From positions 1 to 7,454 of the forward strand of contig JAUSPW010000125.1 of assembly GCA_030652635.1 (NCBI GenBank): a DNA stretch of 7,454 nucleotides. The letters run 5' to 3'. The number at the start of each line of letters is the position of its first letter. Position 1 is the first letter of the stretch. The notes under the pieces were generated by a model. It saw nothing but the letters and a program-made list of their open reading frames with translations. It did no database searches and was not told where the DNA came from. This document shows positions 6,466-7,454 of the stretch, piece after piece. This DNA is from Pseudohongiella sp. Its GTDB lineage: Bacteria > Pseudomonadota > Gammaproteobacteria > Pseudomonadales > Pseudohongiellaceae. The position numbers were made by a program, and so were the translations under genes.

Positions 6466-7454
6466 CTAGTTCTCCTCATCCGTGATGCGGGTTTTGCGGT
6501 TATCGTCAGCATAGCGCTTCAGTGCGCTCAATCTGTCCTGTTCACGCAACCACTGCAATTTTTCACCAATTTTGATTTCCAGACCATTTTTGACCGGGAA
6601 ATAATACTGCGTGTCTTTGATTTCAGGCGGAAAATAATTTTCACCCGCTGCATACGCACCGGGCTCATCATGGGCATAACGATACTCAGCACCATGCCCA
6701 AGTTCTTTGTTTAGGCGCGTGGGCGCATTGCGTAAGTGCACGGGCACGTCATATCCGGGTTGTTTGCTGATGTCGGCTCTGACTTGATTGAAAGCCATAT
6801 ACACTGCATTACTTTTTGGCGCGCAGGCCAGATACAACACCGCCTGTGCCAGTGTCAACTCGCCTTCGGGTTTGCCAAGTCGCGTGAGGGCATCCCAGGC
6901 TGACATGCAGATTTGTAGGGCGCGCGGATCGGCATTGCCAATATCTTCGCTGGCCATTCGCACCAATCGGCGCGCAACGTACAAAGGATCACATCCGCCA
7001 TCCAGCATCCGCATCATCCAGTACAGGGCGGCATCCGGTGATGAGCCGCGCACCGCTTTGTGCAGCGCTGAAATCTGTTCATAAAACAAATCTCCGCCTT
7101 TATCAAAGCGGCGCACACTGCCCTGCAAAGCCTGGTCAAGAACATCAGCGCTGATTTCGTCTGTGTCATTCACCAGATCGCCGGCGATTTCCAGCAGGTT
7201 GAGCGCCTTGCGGGCATCGCCGTCAGCGGCTGCTGCCAGTCTTTGCAGATTGGCGCTCTCTATATGCAGTGCACGTTGACCCAAACCGCGCTGACTGTCC
7301 TGTAAGGCCTGCTGCATCAGTTGCACAATCTCGGCATCACTCAGACTGTGCAGGACATAAACACGTGCGCGCGACAACAAGGCGTTGTTGAGCTCAAAGG
7401 ACGGGTTTTCAGTGGTGGCACCAATAAACACAATGGTGCCCTCCTCGATATGCG
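6466..7454 (-). CDS. rarA: Replication-associated recombination protein A (RarA/MgsA), C-terminal 328 residues
   Basis: AAA+ ATPase of the RarA/WRNIP1 clade, related to clamp-loader subunits, which acts at stalled replication forks and gapped DNA ends. The frame is open to the window edge (HIEEGTIVFIGATTEN at its start), so the N-terminal third or quarter, with Walker A and B, is outside; the family is normally about 440-450 residues. Visible parts: sensor 1 GATTENPSFELN (residues 11-22), arginine-finger region LLSRARVY (25-32), sensor 2 GDARKALNLLE (78-88), then the RarA-specific C-terminal tetramerisation domain with SSPDAALYWMMRMLDGGCDP (137-156), MASEDIGNADPRAL (166-179) and FNQVRADI (221-228), ending LGHGAEYRYAHDEPGAYAAG (251-270). 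No damage is visible. A GTG at 7431 is an internal valine codon, not a start. In Pseudomonas the same order rarA-crcB-serS-cysG occurs, usually with lolA before rarA. Confidence 0.97.
   Translation of the reverse strand, partial: HIEEGTIVFIGATTENPSFELNNALLSRARVYVLHSLSDAEIVQLMQQALQDSQRGLGQRALHIESANLQRLAAAADGDARKALNLLEIAGDLVNDTDEISADVLDQALQGSVRRFDKGGDLFYEQISALHKAVRGSSPDAALYWMMRMLDGGCDPLYVARRLVRMASEDIGNADPRALQICMSAWDALTRLGKPEGELTLAQAVLYLACAPKSNAVYMAFNQVRADISKQPGYDVPVHLRNAPTRLNKELGHGAEYRYAHDEPGAYAAGENYFPPEIKDTQYYFPVKNGLEIKIGEKLQWLREQDRLSALKRYADDNRKTRITDEEN
6472..6477 (-). promoter_or_regulatory. Ribosome-binding site for crcB, inside the rarA coding end
   Basis: Minus strand GAGGAG falls in the codons for the acidic rarA C-terminus (TDEEN, then stop) and lies seven bases before the crcB ATG. 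It decides the crcB start and ties crcB translation to ribosomes finishing rarA. Confidence 0.7.

Noticed and set aside
7429..7431. GTG as the start of a short rarA
   Set aside because: The frame continues upstream to the window edge with HIEEGTI, the expected strand before sensor 1, so this is an internal valine codon.
1..7454. Search for mobile elements, CRISPR arrays, tRNA genes, toxin-antitoxin or defence genes
   Set aside because: Coding is nearly continuous with core-type genes in a familiar order; no direct-repeat array, terminal inverted repeats, tRNA-like stretch or accessory gene was seen. I found no evidence of a new system beyond the one uncharacterised protein.

Overview
The window is compact bacterial chromosome with eight protein-coding genes in two convergent blocks. 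Every intergenic gap is 71 bases or less. All recognisable proteins are of gammaproteobacterial type. The two best clues are the SAICAR synthase C-terminus, which resembles the long (about 367-residue) form I recall from Vibrio and Shewanella rather than the 237-residue E. coli form, and the order rarA-crcB-serS-cysG, which I recall from Pseudomonas and relatives. Base composition looks balanced (roughly half G+C by eye). A non-enteric gammaproteobacterium (Pseudomonadales, Cellvibrionales or Alteromonadales-like) is the best guess; genus cannot be told.

Plus-strand block (1-3270): the 3' end of purC, a conserved-looking membrane protein of unknown function (TTG start), a RIO1-like protein kinase of the PA4780 type, and a DinF-like MATE efflux transporter (GTG start). 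Gaps are 34, 33 and 23 bases, so co-transcription is likely, but the four products share no obvious pathway.

Minus-strand block (7454-3283, read right to left): rarA (5' end outside the window), crcB, serS and cysG. They cover replication-fork repair, fluoride export, serine tRNA charging and siroheme synthesis. crcB begins one base after the rarA stop, with its ribosome-binding site inside the last rarA codons. serS is preceded by the largest gap (71 bases), which contains a weak candidate promoter. cysG follows serS after 36 bases.

The two blocks meet tail to tail with 12 bases between the stop codons and no visible terminator. I see no tRNA, rRNA, CRISPR, insertion sequence, phage gene or attachment site. 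This is ordinary core-genome territory. The most interesting item is the uncharacterised membrane protein at 428-1015 beside the RIO kinase, with a cysteine-rich, motif-like C-terminal half.
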